Origin: Oenococcus kitaharae
Lineage (GTDB): Bacteria; Bacillota; Bacilli; Lactobacillales; Lactobacillaceae
Direction of reading: 5' to 3'
DNA: 64,000 bases
NCBI RefSeq assembly: GCF_025758695.1
Contig: NZ_JANJQP010000003.1
Location: 186,001 to 250,000, forward strand
The notes under the pieces were generated by a model that was not told the origin of the DNA, did no database searches, and worked only from the letters and a program-made list of their open reading frames with translations. Of the stretch, positions 9,699-18,110 are shown piece by piece (position 1 is the stretch's first letter; every line of letters starts with the position of its first letter). A program made the translations under genes and the position numbers.

Positions 9699-10969
9699 AA
9701 TTTTTAAAGCTCGAATTTCGCAAACTGTGGATTTCCAGTCATTTTCTCAAGGCTGCTATCGTGATTTTCTTACTGCTTTTCGCCTATTTAGCTTATGAGA
9801 AAGGCAGCCAGCTGCTTTTTTTAAATCACTATCGCCAGACTTTGGTTCAAAACACATACTATAAGTCCTCAAACAACTATATTAATTCGGCCATTGTTCG
9901 AAAGGACACCCGGCAAGAACTAAAGGCCTTGAATGGCGGCCAGAAGACTTATTTCCGCTGGTTTTCCACGACCATGTTTGATCAGAAAAATCAGCTCAAT
10001 TCCTATGGTTTCCAGCCTAATCAAGCGACAGATTATGTCTCGCCTGACCAGAACCGGCGTTTTTTATACGGCGGCGGCGATGATGCAGGCTATGCCCAAC
10101 AAACTTTGGATTATCTGGCCTATTTGCAAAGACATCGAGTTGAGGCTCTTTATCCTTATGGCTTTTTCTTCCATTATGATAATTTTTTGAATATCCAGGG
10201 TCGGGCACCTAGACGAACGCGCGATTATTTACAGTATTGGAACCATTATTTTTTCCTGAAAGGTTGGTATCTGCTGTATGCCTTTTTACAGAGCAGCTAT
10301 GGGCCTTTGCTGCTGCTGATAGGGTTGATTTTCCTGTTTGGTGGTCGATTCGCATCAGAATTAGATCATCACCATCCTAATTGGCGTTTACTAAAAACTT
10401 ACGGTCAAAGCCGGCATGCTTTATATGCTGAGCAGCTATTGTCTCAGGTTATTCTGGCTATGACCGTCATTTTTCTGCCGTTAGCAGTCTTCTTGCTGCT
10501 GATGGCAATCTTTGGTCAAGTTGGCAGCTTGCAATATCCGGTTTGGATGGTGACTTATAATCACGCCTTCTCGATGTTCAATCTCGGGAAATTGTATCCT
10601 TTGTACCAGTATCTTTTAACAGCTTTGCCCTTGTTATTGTCCTTGATTATTTTTGTGTTTGCCTTGAATGGTATCTTGTCGCTTCTGATCAAAAATCAAA
10701 AATTAACCAATGTGGCGACTTGCTTGTTTTTGCTGGCCGGTCAGATGATACCGCCGAATTATTTGAATATTTTTTCTTATTTCCAGATTGACCATATGGT
10801 GACAGGCTACTTCGCTAATTTAACGGAAAATGGCCAGTATTATGCTGGATTTGCTAGCGAGCTGCTGCTGATGGCCAGCCTGCTGCTGTTTGTGATTGAA
10901 TTTTCCGTCCTTTATCTTCTTGATCGGCGGGCTAACCGCGGCCACAGTCCTTCTAAGTCAGTCATGTGA
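9695..10969 (+). CDS. ABC-2 type permease subunit 2
   Basis: A 424-residue membrane protein with an N-terminal helix (residues 17-35) and a long external loop to about residue 185. Five or six further helices run up to residue 410. The start at 9695 overlaps the previous stop as ATGA. An in-frame ATG at 9587 would put 36 extra residues inside the first permease gene and is rejected. It shares the helix-loop-helix-cluster plan of subunit 1, so the two probably form a heterodimer with the ATPase. The substrate is unknown. Confidence 0.75.
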   Translation: MKFLKLEFRKLWISSHFLKAAIVIFLLLFAYLAYEKGSQLLFLNHYRQTLVQNTYYKSSNNYINSAIVRKDTRQELKALNGGQKTYFRWFSTTMFDQKNQLNSYGFQPNQATDYVSPDQNRRFLYGGGDDAGYAQQTLDYLAYLQRHRVEALYPYGFFFHYDNFLNIQGRAPRRTRDYLQYWNHYFFLKGWYLLYAFLQSSYGPLLLLIGLIFLFGGRFASELDHHHPNWRLLKTYGQSRHALYAEQLLSQVILAMTVIFLPLAVFLLLMAIFGQVGSLQYPVWMVTYNHAFSMFNLGKLYPLYQYLLTALPLLLSLIIFVFALNGILSLLIKNQKLTNVATCLFLLAGQMIPPNYLNIFSYFQIDHMVTGYFANLTENGQYYAGFASELLLMASLLLFVIEFSVLYLLDRRANRGHSPSKSVM

Positions 10970-11034
10970 GTAAGTTTGTGAATCATTGAAAATGTCGTAA
11001 AAAATGATTGACAGACTGGTTTTTTTCCGTTAAG

Positions 11035-11195
11035 CTTAGCAGTAATTTCGATGGCAGATCAGATGTCACAAATGCACAGTTACTATTACTGGTTTACGCG
11101 CTAACCCGTGTTGCCAGTTTGGTCGCGGGTTTAAATCCTGGGACCGCTAAGATTTTTTAAGCACTCTTGGGATGAACTCGGAGTGCTTTTTTTAT
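11035..11195 (+). promoter_or_regulatory. Structured leader with T-box-like motif and terminator before the aminotransferase gene
   Basis: The leader can fold into several helices. CAGTAAT (11040-11046) pairs with ATTACTG (11085-11091) around an inner hairpin. ACGCG pairs with CGTGT, and CTTAGC (11035-11040) can alternatively pair with GCTAAG (11146-11151). TGGGACCGC at 11139-11147 matches the core of the T-box sequence UGGNACCGC. An intrinsic terminator follows: stem AAGCACTC (11159-11166) with GAGTGCTT (11181-11188), then seven T. A TTGACA at 11008 has only a weak -10 partner. The leader is shorter than usual T-boxes, so the class is not settled. Confidence 0.5.
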
Positions 11196-11216
11196 TCGAA
11201 ATTAAGGAGAGAGAAG

Positions 11217-12425
11217 ATGCCGCAAGTTAGAAAAAATTTAGAGAGATTGACCAACAGCGTGGTACAAGGCACAAAACCGAGTATGATCTTGGCCTTGAAT
11301 CAAGAATTCAAAGGGATTGACGATATTGTCATGCTGACGATTGGCGAGCCGGATTTCAACACACCAGAACACGTTAAAGCAGCTGCTGTCGCCGATATTC
11401 AGGCTGATGATTCTCATTATGGGCCGTCTAAGGGAACAGCTCTTTTGTTGAAAAACGCTGCCAGCTTTTTGAAGGATCGTTATGGCTTGGATTATGATCC
11501 TAAGACTGAATTGCTGACGACCATCGGCGTCACAGAAGGGATTTTTGACACGATGAAGACGCTGCTGAATCCTGGCGACGAAGTGATTATTCCACAGCCG
11601 ACGTTCCCGGTCTATGGTGCTGCAGCCACTGTATGCGGGGCAAAAGTTGTTCCTGTACCAACGGTTGATGACGACTTTTTGTTGACCCCTGCTAGGCTAA
11701 CGGCTGTTTTGGCAGAGCATCCCAAGGCTAAAGCGATTGTGCTGGCAAGTCCCGGAAACCCCACCGGTGTCGCTTATAGCGAAACTCAGATTGCAGCTTT
11801 GGCAGCCGTCTTAAAACAGCACGATATTTTCGTGGTTTCCGATGAGATTTATTCCGAGCTGACTTATGACCGGCCGCATGCCTCTTTTGCAAAAGCCCTG
11901 CCAGAACAGACGATTTTGTTCAACGGTGTTTCTAAGTCTCATGCTATGACTGGTTACCGTTTGGGCATTATTGCTGCACCTGCTGCGATCATTTCTCAAT
12001 TAGCCGTAATCCATGAATTAATCACGACGACTCAGCCTAACGTTGTCATGGCCGCCGGTGCTGAAGCTTTCGGACCGGGTGAAAATGACGCTGAATCTAT
12101 GCGGGCTGAATATAAAAAACGACGTGCATTTCTCATATCGGCTTTTGATCAAATGGGTCTGCATTACGCGTATCCGGATGGTGCTTTTTATTTCTTTGTC
12201 AAGATTCCGGATTATCTCGAGCAGGATGGTTTCAAACTGGCACGGCAGATTGCCAAAGAAGCCAAAGTTGGTTTGACACCCGGTGTTGCTTTTGGACAGG
12301 CCGGTTATATGCGAATCTCCTATGCGACATCTTTGGCGCAATTAAAAGTGGCTGCTCAACGTCTATCTGCATTTTTAAAGATGCAAAAAGCCAAACAGCG
12401 AAGCGTTACTGACGCTGATATGTAA
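11217..12425 (+). CDS. PLP-dependent class I/II aminotransferase (AraT/PatA-like)
   Basis: A 402-residue fold-type I aminotransferase. GEPDFNTPEHV is near residue 42 and SPGNPTG near residue 178 is the substrate-binding Asn-Pro-Thr segment. The Schiff-base lysine is K240 in GVSKSHAMTGYRLG. It could act on aromatic amino acids or on an N-acetyl-diaminopimelate-like substrate; both are annotated for close relatives and sequence alone does not decide. The ATG at 11217 has AAGGAGAG before it; an in-frame ATG at 11172 lies in the terminator hairpin of the leader and is rejected. The leader with terminator suggests attenuation by amino-acid supply. Confidence 0.9.
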   Translation: MPQVRKNLERLTNSVVQGTKPSMILALNQEFKGIDDIVMLTIGEPDFNTPEHVKAAAVADIQADDSHYGPSKGTALLLKNAASFLKDRYGLDYDPKTELLTTIGVTEGIFDTMKTLLNPGDEVIIPQPTFPVYGAAATVCGAKVVPVPTVDDDFLLTPARLTAVLAEHPKAKAIVLASPGNPTGVAYSETQIAALAAVLKQHDIFVVSDEIYSELTYDRPHASFAKALPEQTILFNGVSKSHAMTGYRLGIIAAPAAIISQLAVIHELITTTQPNVVMAAGAEAFGPGENDAESMRAEYKKRRAFLISAFDQMGLHYAYPDGAFYFFVKIPDYLEQDGFKLARQIAKEAKVGLTPGVAFGQAGYMRISYATSLAQLKVAAQRLSAFLKMQKAKQRSVTDADM

Positions 12426-12468
12426 AAAAATTCCATCAATAAGCCCTCAGGGCGTTAAGCAGGTTTAT

Positions 12469-13503
12469 ATGAAAAAAGAAAAAAATTCATTTATTTTAAA
12501 TATTTTAAACGGCCTCAGCATTGGCGTTGTGATTACGCTGATTCCCAGTGCAGTTTTAGGTTCTTTGATGCGAGCTTTCGGCAGCAATCCCGCCGCCTTG
12601 TCCGTGATTCAAATGACTAGCATGGCACAAAGCTTGCTCGCAGTGATAGCGGCATTCGCCGTGGGGCAGGCTTTTCGTTTTTCAATGATTGATACGGGTT
12701 CAATGGCTTTAGCAGCTTTTATGGGTTCTGGTGCTGCCAGCATTGGAGCTAAAGGTAGCTTCGTGATTGCCGGTACCGGCGACATTATCAACATTGGTGT
12801 GACACTGGTGATTGCGGTTGTGCTGATCAAATTAATCCAGTCGCATTTAGGCCAGCTAAAGGTCATTCTATCTCCGATTCTCGTATTGGGAATCGCTGGG
12901 GGCCTAGGCCGATTCTTGTTTCCCTACGTTCACTGGATTACAACCGAAATTGGGGCCGGCATTAATCGCTTGACTGATCTGCAGCCGTTAGTTATGGCAC
13001 CTTTAATGGGACTAATCTTCGCTGTCCTGATTCTGTCGCCAATCTCATCAGCCGGCATTGCGATTGCAATCGGTTTGACTGGCATCGGATCCGGCGCGGC
13101 TAATTTAGGTATCACGACCGCCAGTTTCACCTTGGCGATCATGGGTTCTTCTGTCAACACTTTCGGTGGGACAATCAGTCATTTTATCGGCACACCAAAA
13201 ATTCAAATGGCGAATATGCTCAGCAAACCTAAATTGTTCATTCCGATCATGATTGTCTCGGCGCTGGCTGGTTTTGAGGCCGCAGTATTACAAGTCGGCG
13301 GTACGCCTATGTCAGCCGGCTTTGGTATCTCAGGACTCGTTGGCCCCCTGGGTGCCTTTCAAACAGGCACAACCAATATCCTGCTGCTGATCGTGGAGTT
13401 TGTACTTATTCCAGCGCTGCTGGCTTTTGCCACTCATTTTATTTTTGTTAAGAAAACTGCATTCATTAAAGCATCGGATTTGAAACTACCTGATGCTGCA
13501 TAA
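12469..13503 (+). CDS. PTS EIIC_2-family membrane protein (orphan sugar/solute permease)
   Basis: A 344-residue polytopic membrane protein of about nine helices with many Gly/Ala-rich turns such as GSGAASIGAKGSF and GIGSGAANLGITTAS. It matches the EIIC-like family PF13303. No IIA or IIB gene is adjacent, so phosphotransfer from local partners is unlikely. A paralog of the same family lies at 47416-48594. Function is not established for this family in lactic acid bacteria. An AGG with poor context precedes the ATG. Confidence 0.75.
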   Translation: MKKEKNSFILNILNGLSIGVVITLIPSAVLGSLMRAFGSNPAALSVIQMTSMAQSLLAVIAAFAVGQAFRFSMIDTGSMALAAFMGSGAASIGAKGSFVIAGTGDIINIGVTLVIAVVLIKLIQSHLGQLKVILSPILVLGIAGGLGRFLFPYVHWITTEIGAGINRLTDLQPLVMAPLMGLIFAVLILSPISSAGIAIAIGLTGIGSGAANLGITTASFTLAIMGSSVNTFGGTISHFIGTPKIQMANMLSKPKLFIPIMIVSALAGFEAAVLQVGGTPMSAGFGISGLVGPLGAFQTGTTNILLLIVEFVLIPALLAFATHFIFVKKTAFIKASDLKLPDAA

Positions 13504-13523
13504 AAAGCGCGTGCGCTTTTTTT
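13502..13523 (+). terminator. Terminator after the EIIC-like gene
   Basis: AAAAAGC GCGTGC GCTTTTTTT hairpin; the stem begins inside the stop codon. Confidence 0.75.
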
Positions 13524-13531
13524 ATTTGCGC

Positions 13532-13544
13532 TAAAATGCAGGTA
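13532..13544 (+). promoter_or_regulatory. -10 box of a probable leaderless promoter
   Basis: TAAAAT, then seven bases, then ATG of the YibE/F gene, directly after the preceding terminator; no Shine-Dalgarno is present. Confidence 0.55.
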
Positions 13545-14639
13545 ATGTCTTTTTCCCGCAGCAAACTCCTCAAATGGGCCATTCTTTTGTTGGCTGTCAT
13601 CGGCTTAACAGCCTTGACACACTTTGATACTGTTTTCTATCAGACGCCTATTGCCCAAGTTGTTCGAGTTAAAGAGAACGACAGCCATCGTACGCGAGAT
13701 TATTTTGCTAATGAAGACCGTAGCGCGACACAACAGCTGACGGTTAAATTTTTAAATACGAAGCGCAAGAATCAGAAGATAACGATTAGCAATCAATATG
13801 TTGCTTCGGAAGTGCTGACACAAAAATATCGTGTTGGCCAGCGCTTGCTGTTAAGCCATAAAAAATGGTGGGGCATCATCGGCCAAAAGCGGGATACTTT
13901 TCTTGTTTTCACGATTACTTTGATGCTGGCTCTGACCATCGGGCTGACAAAAAAAATCAGCTTGCGGATTATCGGCAGTTTGGGTCTGAATTTTATCTTC
14001 TTTATTCTGGCAATTTTGTTGGACATCAATTTTGAAGACGCACCAGCTGTCTTCATCTTCGCGATTTTGACCATCGTTTTTGCTTTTATTACTTTATTGT
14101 TGGTGCTGGGCAGGCGCAAGCAATTTGTGATTGTCTTTTTGTCGACAATTCTGTCAACGGCCGCCGGTGTTGGGATTGGCGCGATCACGATTGCAGTCAA
14201 TCATGCTAGTGGGATTCATTTCGAATACATGGACTTTATCACACAATTTCCGATCCCACTCTTTTATTCGGAACTGATGATTGGCGTGTTAGGCGCAGCT
14301 ATGGACGAGTCCTCAGATATTACGGCCATGATGTTTGGTATGCAGCGTGAACGGGCAGACCGTTCCTTTGGCGAGTATTTTGTTTCCGGCATGCGTGTTG
14401 GTCGGGACATTGTTGGCTCTTTAACGAATGTCTTATTCATGGTCTTTATCGCCAATACATTGCCGATGGTCTTCCTATATTTAAGAAACGGCAATACCTG
14501 GTCCTACACGATTGATATGACCATGATGCTGGGATTATTATCCACGGTGATTTCTGCAATTGGCATTGTCCTGACTGTGCCGATCACATCTTGGTTGTCG
14601 GCCAGTTTGCTGTCAGCTGAAAAGAGGCTTGCCCGATGA
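13545..14639 (+). CDS. YibE/F family membrane protein, first of a pair
   Basis: A 364-residue membrane protein. It has an N-terminal helix and an extracytoplasmic beta-type segment of about 85 residues (to residue 110), followed by seven or so helices. YSELMIGVLGAAMDESSDI and GRDIVGSLTNVLF are hallmark segments of YibE/F proteins. Biochemical function is unknown. I prefer the ATG at 13545 to one at 13536: TAAAAT at 13532-13537 is a good -10 seven bases before 13545, so the earlier ATG would be inside the promoter. The gene overlaps the next one as ATGA. Confidence 0.82.
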   Translation: MSFSRSKLLKWAILLLAVIGLTALTHFDTVFYQTPIAQVVRVKENDSHRTRDYFANEDRSATQQLTVKFLNTKRKNQKITISNQYVASEVLTQKYRVGQRLLLSHKKWWGIIGQKRDTFLVFTITLMLALTIGLTKKISLRIIGSLGLNFIFFILAILLDINFEDAPAVFIFAILTIVFAFITLLLVLGRRKQFVIVFLSTILSTAAGVGIGAITIAVNHASGIHFEYMDFITQFPIPLFYSELMIGVLGAAMDESSDITAMMFGMQRERADRSFGEYFVSGMRVGRDIVGSLTNVLFMVFIANTLPMVFLYLRNGNTWSYTIDMTMMLGLLSTVISAIGIVLTVPITSWLSASLLSAEKRLAR

Positions 14640-15400
14640 CGACTTTTGTTTGGTTAATTATCATTTTGTTTCTTCTAATGATTTTGGTGGCGGGGAAACA
14701 AGGTTTTAAGGCCTTTATCGGCCTCATCATCAATCTTGCCGCAATCTTTCTGCTGATTATTCTGATTAATTGGCAGTTTAATGTTTATATCGTGACGGTT
14801 GCGATCAGTTTTATAATTCTGGCCGTTTCCATTTATCTTTCCGCTGATAATCAAGAAGTGACGAATCATGCTTTTGTGGCCAGCCTGATTGTCTTATTTG
14901 CTGTTGTACTGCTGATTATTCCGATTAATTATTTAGCAAACGTCCAGGGGTTTTCATCTGAGTCGTCAGAAGAATTGGAGGGGTTGCTGTTGGCTGTAGG
15001 CTTGAACTTTCATCGTATTGCTTTTATTGTGACTGTAATTGCCAGCCTCGGTGCAATTGCTGAGGCTAGTATGGCGATTTCAGCCGATCTGCATGAATTG
15101 ATCGAAAGCACGCCTGATATTACAAACGCCAATCTGTATAAGCAGGGCAACATTATCGGTGCTCAGATTATTGGAACAGCTTTGAATACACTTTTCTTTG
15201 GCGTCTTGGGCGAGAATTTAACCTTGGCTATTTTCTACATTCGCCTGCATTACAGTTTTGCTCAATTAATTAATGGCAAACTGCTGGTGGCTGCGATTAT
15301 TGATTTATTCATTGCCATGATCGGGGTGTTGTTAACGATTCCGGTCACGACTTGGATCGTCGCCCATGTTCATGCCAAAAAAAATAAGCTGCAGAATTGA
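14636..15400 (+). CDS. YibE/F family membrane protein, second of a pair
   Basis: A 254-residue protein of about seven helices that lacks the extracytoplasmic segment of its upstream neighbour. IASLGAIAEASMAISADLHEL and QIIGTALNTLFFGVLGENL correspond to the MDESSDI and GSLTNVLF segments of the first gene, so the two are homologous halves. Four-base ATGA overlap suggests they act as a heteromer. No function is known. The stop lies in the loop of a bidirectional terminator. Confidence 0.8.
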   Translation: MTTFVWLIIILFLLMILVAGKQGFKAFIGLIINLAAIFLLIILINWQFNVYIVTVAISFIILAVSIYLSADNQEVTNHAFVASLIVLFAVVLLIIPINYLANVQGFSSESSEELEGLLLAVGLNFHRIAFIVTVIASLGAIAEASMAISADLHELIESTPDITNANLYKQGNIIGAQIIGTALNTLFFGVLGENLTLAIFYIRLHYSFAQLINGKLLVAAIIDLFIAMIGVLLTIPVTTWIVAHVHAKKNKLQN

Positions 15401-15417
15401 TTGCTGCAGCTTATTTT
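15381..15417. terminator. Bidirectional terminator between YibE/F and HAD genes
   Basis: AAAATAAGCTGCAG pairs with CTGCAGCTTATTTT (14 bp) around a nine-base loop. A-runs and T-runs on both sides serve both strands. Confidence 0.9.
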
Positions 15418-16241
15418 TCTAACTGTTCTTGATTTAAGACAAACTTCTCAATTGCAAAAGCGACGCCGTCTTCATCATTGCTCTTCGTGATGAATTGAGC
15501 CTTCTCTTTGGCTTCGTCAATCGCGTTAGCCATCGCCACACCAACACCGGCAGCTTCGATCATAGAAATATCGTTTCCCTGATCACCGATAGCCATCACA
15601 TCGCTGATGTCGATATTTAATTTCTCAGCCAAGGTCTTGACCGCACTGCCCTTTGAGATCCCTTTATGAATGAATTCCAAGAAAATAGGCGAACTGGGGA
15701 CGACTGTAAAACGATCGTAAACCCACTGCGGCAATTCTTTTTTGACTCTTTCAATGATTTCAGGTTCGTCAATGAACATAATTTTGGCTAGAACATCAGA
15801 TTCTTTTAAGTCCTGCATGCGGACATGGCGCACTTGGCAATTGGTTAATTTAGACTCGTATTTTGTATATTTCGGTGCTGACAAATAGGGCGTATAAATA
15901 TAATCGGCTGTTTCAGCGTGGACCTTGACACCGATTTCACCGGCCAATTTATAGATATCGCGATAGTCCTGAATGCTGACAGGCGTCTGGGCAATCATTT
16001 TTCCGGAAGTGGTTCTGATAGTTGCGCCGTTGTAATTAATTGCATATTGATCATCGCGATTAGCAATCCCGAGCTTAGCATAATAAGGTTCGGTGCCTGG
16101 CAGTGGACGCCCGGAAGTAATCACGGGTTTAACTCCTTGCTTGATCGCTTCTTCCAAAACGTCGATTGTATGTTTGGTTAATTCGTTTCTGCTGTTCAGC
16201 AGAGTGGCATCTACATCAATTGCTACTAATTTTATTGTCAT
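15411..16241 (-). CDS. Cof-type HAD-superfamily phosphatase
   Basis: A 276-residue Cof/YidA-type HAD hydrolase. Motif I is AIDVDATLL (D9, D11), motif II is the Ser/Thr in VITSGRPLPG, motif III is the Lys in KGSAVKTL, and motif IV is AIGDQGNDISMIEAAG. The usual substrates are sugar phosphates or other small phosphoesters; none can be assigned. Its start is back to back with the phosphohexomutase gene. TAAAAT on the minus strand (16248-16253) lies six bases before its ATG without a ribosome site. Confidence 0.9.
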   Translation of the reverse strand: MTIKLVAIDVDATLLNSRNELTKHTIDVLEEAIKQGVKPVITSGRPLPGTEPYYAKLGIANRDDQYAINYNGATIRTTSGKMIAQTPVSIQDYRDIYKLAGEIGVKVHAETADYIYTPYLSAPKYTKYESKLTNCQVRHVRMQDLKESDVLAKIMFIDEPEIIERVKKELPQWVYDRFTVVPSSPIFLEFIHKGISKGSAVKTLAEKLNIDISDVMAIGDQGNDISMIEAAGVGVAMANAIDEAKEKAQFITKSNDEDGVAFAIEKFVLNQEQLEK

Positions 16242-16278
16242 ACAACTATTTTAACCAAGAAAAATTTACAATGATCAT
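16242..16278. promoter_or_regulatory. Divergent pair of leaderless promoters
   Basis: In this 37-base gap the minus strand carries TAAAAT (16248-16253) and the plus strand carries TACAAT (16267-16272). Each lies exactly six bases before its ATG. Neither gene has a Shine-Dalgarno. Confidence 0.6.
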
Positions 16279-17976
16279 ATGGTTAAAGAAAAAACAATAC
16301 AAGAGAAAATAAAAGACTGGGAAGTCGCAGATCTTCCCGAAGGATTACGTTTAGAGTTTGCTAACGCCAGCCAGGCGCAGCTGGAAGATGCCTTCTATCA
16401 GGATCTTAATTTTGGGACAGCTGGCATGCGCGGTCTGCTAGGAGTCGGTAGTAACCGCATGAATATTTACACGGTTGCGCAGACGACAGAAGCGTTGGCG
16501 CGGCATATGGAAAAGCAGGGTGATGATGCTAAAAAACGCGGCGTCGTGATCTCCGGCGATTCGAGAATTAATTCTGAACTATTCAAAAAGGTATCAGCTG
16601 AAGTTCTGCGGGCGCATGATATTACGGTTTATTTGTTTAATGGGCCGCATCCGACGCCGGAATTAAGTTTTGCCGTTATGAACTTGCATACTTATGCAGG
16701 CATTATGATCACGGCCAGCCACAATACAAAAGAATATAACGGATATAAATTATATGGTGAAGACGGCGGCCAGTTACCACCAAAACCCGCAGATGAAATT
16801 GTCGCAGAGCGTGCCGGTGTCACAGATATTTTTCATATCAAGCAGGTAGCCGGCGGGATTAAAAAAATCGGTGCCGACATGGATAAGGCTTATTTGGAGC
16901 ATGTCAAGACCGTCACGATTAACCCAGAACTGATCAAAAAGTGGGGAGATAAATTAACGATCAGTTTCACACCGCTGCATGGTGCTGGCGGTGATTTGGG
17001 GTCGCGCGCTTTAAAACAGGCGGGTTTTAACAAAGTTTCAATTGTCAAAGAACAGTTCAAGCCTGATGGTACTTTTCCGACCGTGAAATATCCGAATCCT
17101 GAATTTCATGAAGTCTTCAAGCTTTCTGAAGGTTATCAAACTGATTTGGAATTGGCTGTTGATCCTGATTCGGATCGGATGGGTGTCGGCTATCGTAAAG
17201 CAGATGGCAGTTATGCCTATCTGACAGGCAACCAGATCGCAGCTTTGATGGTTAATTATATTTTGACGGCTCAACAGCAGGCTGGTACTTTGCCAAAGAA
17301 TGGCGCGATTGTAACCTCCAATGTTTCCTCTAATCTGCCAGGTCTGATTGCTGATTCCTTTGGTATTAAGCAATTTACGGTGCTGACCGGCTTTAAATAT
17401 ATTGCTGATAAAATCGTTGAATTTGATGCCAAACAGGATTATCAATTCGAATTTGGTTTTGAAGAGTCTTACGGTTTTTTGATCAAGCCTTTCGTGCACG
17501 ATAAAGATGCCGTTCAAGCGATTACTTTAATGTCTGAACTGGCAGCCTATTATAAGGACCGCGGCATGACGATCGGCGACGGCTTGGATGAAATTTATGC
17601 TAAGTTCAGTGCCTTTGCCGAGTCTTCTGAAGCCACAGAGTTCCCCGGCGAGCAAGGCCAAGCTCAGATGGCAGCTGTGATGACGCGCTTTAGAAATCAA
17701 GGGCCGAAAAATTTTGGCGAAGTCGCTGTAAAGACCGTTGAAGACAATGAATTGCGCGTCTCCAAAGATTTGACGACTGGTGCCAGCAAACGCATTTCTC
17801 TGCCTAAGGCTAACGTGATTAAATACTGGCTTGTCGATGGTTCTTGGATTGCCCTGCGGCCATCTGGTACAGAACCGAAATTAAAGGTCTATATCGCGGC
17901 TAAAGGTGAGGATATGGCTGCTGCCAATAAACAGTTAACCTATTTAAAAGATCAGATTAATCAGCTTTTGAAATAA
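16279..17976 (+). CDS. pgcA: Phosphoglucomutase/phosphomannomutase (alpha-D-phosphohexomutase)
   Basis: A 565-residue enzyme that interconverts glucose-1-phosphate and glucose-6-phosphate, feeding sugar-nucleotide and wall synthesis. TAGMRGLLG lies near residue 48 and the phosphoserine loop TASHNTKEYNGYK gives S147. The metal-binding loop DPDSDRMG is near residue 297, FGFEESYG near residue 395 is the sugar-binding loop, and RPSGTEPKLKVY near residue 535 is the phosphate-binding loop. Length matches the long PgcA type. The gene symbol is by family similarity. TACAAT six bases before the ATG and no ribosome site suggest a leaderless mRNA. Confidence 0.92.
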   Translation: MVKEKTIQEKIKDWEVADLPEGLRLEFANASQAQLEDAFYQDLNFGTAGMRGLLGVGSNRMNIYTVAQTTEALARHMEKQGDDAKKRGVVISGDSRINSELFKKVSAEVLRAHDITVYLFNGPHPTPELSFAVMNLHTYAGIMITASHNTKEYNGYKLYGEDGGQLPPKPADEIVAERAGVTDIFHIKQVAGGIKKIGADMDKAYLEHVKTVTINPELIKKWGDKLTISFTPLHGAGGDLGSRALKQAGFNKVSIVKEQFKPDGTFPTVKYPNPEFHEVFKLSEGYQTDLELAVDPDSDRMGVGYRKADGSYAYLTGNQIAALMVNYILTAQQQAGTLPKNGAIVTSNVSSNLPGLIADSFGIKQFTVLTGFKYIADKIVEFDAKQDYQFEFGFEESYGFLIKPFVHDKDAVQAITLMSELAAYYKDRGMTIGDGLDEIYAKFSAFAESSEATEFPGEQGQAQMAAVMTRFRNQGPKNFGEVAVKTVEDNELRVSKDLTTGASKRISLPKANVIKYWLVDGSWIALRPSGTEPKLKVYIAAKGEDMAAANKQLTYLKDQINQLLK

Positions 17977-17986
17977 TCGTTACCCA

Positions 17987-18015
17987 AAAATCCCAGTTGC
18001 AAGCGGGATTTTTTT
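17987..18015 (+). terminator. Terminator after the phosphohexomutase gene
   Basis: AAAATCCC/GGGATTTT stem, ten-base loop, T run. Confidence 0.85.
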
Positions 18016-18110
18016 GTGTCCAGTTTTCCAAAAAATAGCGCCTTTTGGTCGTAACTGTTAGAATGTCTTTCAAGTGCATGGATTGCCTTAATTTATTTTA
18101 CGAGGTGCTA

